Below the pieces are notes generated by a model. It did not search any database. It had not been told where the DNA came from and saw only the letters and a list, made by a program, of their open reading frames with translations. The position numbers and the translations under genes are program-made. From contig JAITSM010000234.1 of NCBI GenBank assembly GCA_031287815.1, forward strand, positions 1 to 16,975: DNA of 16,975 nt, in the 5' to 3' direction. The stretch comes from Prevotellaceae bacterium. GTDB taxonomy: Bacteria > Bacteroidota > Bacteroidia > Bacteroidales > UBA932. How positions within the stretch are numbered: the first letter of the stretch is position 1; each line of letters begins with the position of its first letter. Below, one piece after another: positions 15,639-16,975 of this stretch.

Positions 15639-16975
15639 ATGAAAAGAACAACACTTTTAGCCATTTTACTGCTGTTGGCAGGCAGCCTGTCCGGGCAGGA
15701 GCCTTTTGTATTCACGGAAGGAGACAACGCCTGGTTTCCGCTGGTGAAGGACAGTAAACCGGTAGCCCTCCTCGTCGACCAGGCCGACGATAAGGGCGTA
15801 CTCCGCGCAGCCAACGACCTGCGGGAAGATTTCCGGAGGGTAACCGGAAATACGCCTGCGGCAAACAGCCCACAAGCCATCCTCGTGGGGACGGCGGGCA
15901 AGTCGGCCGCCATTGACCGCCTCGTCAGGGAAGGGAAAATCGACGGCAGCGCCTTGAAAGGCAAACGCGAGAAATACCTTATCCAGACCGTCGAGAACCC
16001 TGCGGAGGGCATTACTTCCGCCCTCGTCATTGCGGGCAGCGACCGGCGGGGCACGATTTTCGGCATCTATGAACTGTCGCGGCAAATCGGCGTGTCGCCC
16101 TGGTACTGGTGGGCGGACGTGCCCACCGTACACCGCGACCAGCTGTATGTGAAACCCGGCGTATACACCGACGGCGAGCCGGCCGTACGCTATCGCGGCA
16201 TCTTTATCAACGACGAGGCACCCGCCTTTCAGGGCTGGTGCGAAGAGCAGTTCGGCGGCGTCAACGCGAAGATGTATGAACACATGTTTGAGCTGATTCT
16301 TCGGTTGAAGGGCAATTTCCTCTGGCCGGCCATGTGGGGCAACGCCCTTTATTACGACGACCCCCGCAGCGGCGAACTGGCCGACGAAATGGGCGTGGTG
16401 CTCGGCACCTCGCACCACGAGCCGATGGGGCGCGCCCACGAAGAATGGAATCACCTGCATAAAGGACGGCCGTGGGACTATGAAAAAAACCCGGAAGAAC
16501 TCCGCGAATTCTGGCGCGGGGGAATGGAACGGATGAAAGATTATGAAACGGTCGTTACCGTAGGCATGCGCGGCGACGGCGATGCGCCGATGAGCGAAGG
16601 CGCTAACATTGCCCTGCTGCAGCGCATCATCAAAGACCAGCGCAATATCATCTCCAAAGTAACCGGCAAAAAAGCCGAAGAACGCCCGCAGGCTTGGGCG
16701 CTGTATAAGGAAGTGCAGGACTACTACGACAAGGGCATGCGCGTTCCCGACGACATTACCCTGCTGCTCTGCGACGACAACTGGGGCAACATCCGCAAAC
16801 TGCCCGACATTAACGCCCCCAAACGCAAAGGCGGCTATGGCGTCTACTACCACTTCGATTATGTAGGAGCCCCGCGAAACTATAAATGGCTTAACGTAAC
16901 GCAAAACGAACGCACCTACGAGCAAATGAGCCTGGCTTACCGGCACGGCGTGGACAGAATCTGGGTTGTAAACAC
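15639..16975 (+). CDS. GH115 alpha-glucuronidase, partial (3' end outside window)
   Basis: 445 codons are present, about half of a usual GH115 protein. A signal peptide (1-19, ending GSLSGQ) is followed by the N-terminal alpha/beta domain, with RGTIFGIYELSRQIGVSPWY, and the start of the catalytic barrel. Family-typical segments are GIFINDEAP, LKGNFLWPAMWGNALYYDD, GTSHHEPMGRAHEEW and VGMRGDGDAPMSEG (with Glu320). GH115 enzymes release (4-O-methyl-)glucuronic acid from xylan side chains, and some act on arabinogalactan. With GH43 next door this points to a glucuronic-acid-decorated glycan. The gene follows element 4 and the heptamer leader and has no visible promoter of its own. Its base composition returns to the G/C-rich style of GH43 and GH9. 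Confidence 0.95.
   Translation, partial: MKRTTLLAILLLLAGSLSGQEPFVFTEGDNAWFPLVKDSKPVALLVDQADDKGVLRAANDLREDFRRVTGNTPAANSPQAILVGTAGKSAAIDRLVREGKIDGSALKGKREKYLIQTVENPAEGITSALVIAGSDRRGTIFGIYELSRQIGVSPWYWWADVPTVHRDQLYVKPGVYTDGEPAVRYRGIFINDEAPAFQGWCEEQFGGVNAKMYEHMFELILRLKGNFLWPAMWGNALYYDDPRSGELADEMGVVLGTSHHEPMGRAHEEWNHLHKGRPWDYEKNPEELREFWRGGMERMKDYETVVTVGMRGDGDAPMSEGANIALLQRIIKDQRNIISKVTGKKAEERPQAWALYKEVQDYYDKGMRVPDDITLLLCDDNWGNIRKLPDINAPKRKGGYGVYYHFDYVGAPRNYKWLNVTQNERTYEQMSLAYRHGVDRIWVVN

Noticed and set aside
15666..16946. Long antisense open frame opposite GH115 (also 8633-9709 opposite GH43, 10298-11551 and 11807-12616 opposite GH9, 4473-5231 and 6561-7472 opposite HTCS)
   Set aside because: Long antisense frames are common in G/C-rich coding DNA. 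The plus-strand proteins have clear domains and catalytic residues, and the antisense products look like nothing known.

Overview
The window looks like part of a carbohydrate-utilisation locus (polysaccharide utilisation locus, PUL) from a member of the Bacteroidota, most likely the order Bacteroidales. The evidence is a SusC/SusD-type outer-membrane pair, a one-protein hybrid two-component sensor/regulator, promoters of the Bacteroidota TAnnTTTG type, several signal peptides or lipoboxes, and a protease of a typical Bacteroidota secreted family. The protease tail resembles a type IX secretion sorting domain. That points away from Bacteroides proper and towards relatives such as the Tannerella/Parabacteroides side, but this is only an inference.

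Layout. On the minus strand at the left edge lie a SusD-like lipoprotein (cut by the window edge) and, just upstream of it in the same operon, a complete SusC-like TonB-dependent transporter. A 330-bp divergent control region separates susC from a plus-strand gene for a hybrid two-component system (HTCS). This region holds two outward-facing Bacteroidota promoters. Between them are four GTAAC half-sites spaced exactly 21 bp apart, two on each strand. To the right, all on the plus strand, come a GH43 enzyme, a GH9 enzyme, a small lipoprotein translationally coupled to a trypsin-like secreted protease, and the first 445 codons of a GH115 alpha-glucuronidase that runs off the window.

How it may work. 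The HTCS would sense an oligosaccharide in the periplasm through 14 propeller blades and switch on susCD and perhaps the enzymes. SusC/SusD would import glycan fragments. GH43 would remove arabinose or xylose, GH115 glucuronic acid, and GH9 would cut a beta-glycan. The set suggests a decorated hemicellulose such as glucurono(arabino)xylan; the exact substrate is not proven by sequence. The lipoprotein/protease pair is visibly richer in A/T than its neighbours and looks like inserted cargo. It resembles the potempin inhibitor/KLIKK protease pairs of Tannerella.

The most unusual signal is in the gaps between the plus-strand genes. They are built from 7-bp periodic DNA. Four gaps or gene leaders carry a 12-bp palindrome (GCTGGCGCCAGC, once with one change). 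At three of these the palindrome is flanked by heptamer arrays that are complementary to each other but differ in sequence from site to site. The gap before GH43 instead holds twelve 21-bp (3 x 7) tandem repeats, in register with heptamers that start inside the last codons of the HTCS gene. No rRNA, tRNA, CRISPR array or transposase was found.
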